Positions 63,929 to 64,000 of a stretch of 64,000 nt of DNA are shown here, one piece after another (within the stretch, counting starts at the first letter, position 1; every line of letters starts with the position of its first letter). The notes beneath the pieces were generated by a model, which saw only the letters and a list, made by a program, of their open reading frames with translations, had not been told where the DNA came from and did no database searches. This DNA comes from Pseudoalteromonas sp. P1-9. Its GTDB lineage: Bacteria; Pseudomonadota; Gammaproteobacteria; Enterobacterales; Alteromonadaceae. Both the position numbers and the translations under genes were made by a program. The stretch covers positions 1 through 64,000 of the forward strand of contig NZ_LKBD01000016.1 in assembly GCF_001399975.1 (NCBI RefSeq), written 5' to 3'.

Positions 63929-64000
63929 ATACAAAAGACCAAGAATACGTAAAGTTTATTTTCCACTCTGTCCGCTGTCTTTGTTTTTCACACTGTCTAT

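Noticed and set aside
1-64000. tRNA genes, rRNA genes, prophage or intact insertion sequence
   Set aside because: No tRNA cloverleaf, rRNA sequence, transposase, integrase or phage structural gene was recognised by reading; a tRNAscan/ISfinder search would be the decisive check.

Overview
The window looks like chromosomal DNA of a marine gammaproteobacterium of the Alteromonadales, most like Pseudoalteromonas. The grounds are moderate-to-low G+C, a six-gene TtpC-type TonB system, a priC-ybaM pair, and a classical rpsB-tsf-pyrH-frr-uppS-cdsA-dxr-rseP-bamA-skp-lpxD-fabZ-lpxA-lpxB-rnhB-dnaE-accA-tilS run. This is inferred from gene families and order; no database was searched.

Layout. 1-360 (-): secreted precursor-like protein made of EGKCG repeats (HvfA type), cut by the window edge. 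585-3495: dusC, a DksA-type zinc-finger protein, a lipoprotein and a degenerate GGDEF protein. 3496-3842: gene-free but structured DNA. 3883-8872 (-): TonB operon in the order DUF3450, ttpC-like, exbB, exbD, tonB, TPR. 9221-13874 (-): TonB-dependent receptor followed by a TPR-sulfotransferase. 14191-21478: polB facing a coupled run of dinG, TauE/SafE permease, priC, HDAC-like, comFB-like and ybaM. 21495-29941 (-): periplasmic binding-like protein, then a sigma-54 two-component system with a MacB-like ABC exporter, headed by a previously unlisted 30-residue membrane protein and two tandem palindromes. 30353-30466 (-): 4.5S RNA (ffs). 30584-36111: DUF3014 protein, patatin phospholipase, KefB-like antiporter, diguanylate cyclase and a small membrane protein. 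36101-56492 (-): the long housekeeping cluster for translation, isoprenoid, lipid A, outer-membrane and fatty-acid biogenesis. 56796-61051 (+): map, glnD, dapD. 61124-63830 (-): phhB, phhA and methionine gamma-lyase.

How the parts work together. The large (-) cluster couples ribosome and envelope production: S2/EF-Ts, UMP kinase and ribosome recycling, then undecaprenyl and CDP-DAG lipids, then BamA/Skp/RseP and the Lpx enzymes. The TonB operon could energise the receptor encoded just upstream of it. phhAB has two sites resembling TyrR boxes. The sigma-54 regulator is likely to switch on its own neighbouring exporter.

Points most worth following: the EGKCG RiPP-like precursor; the exporter regulon with its tandem TGTCCGC palindromes, micro-protein and sensor-less histidine kinase; a GGDEF protein that keeps only its I-site; DinG lacking one Fe-S cysteine; LpxA with methionine at the acyl-length ruler position; and the receptor/sulfotransferase pair.
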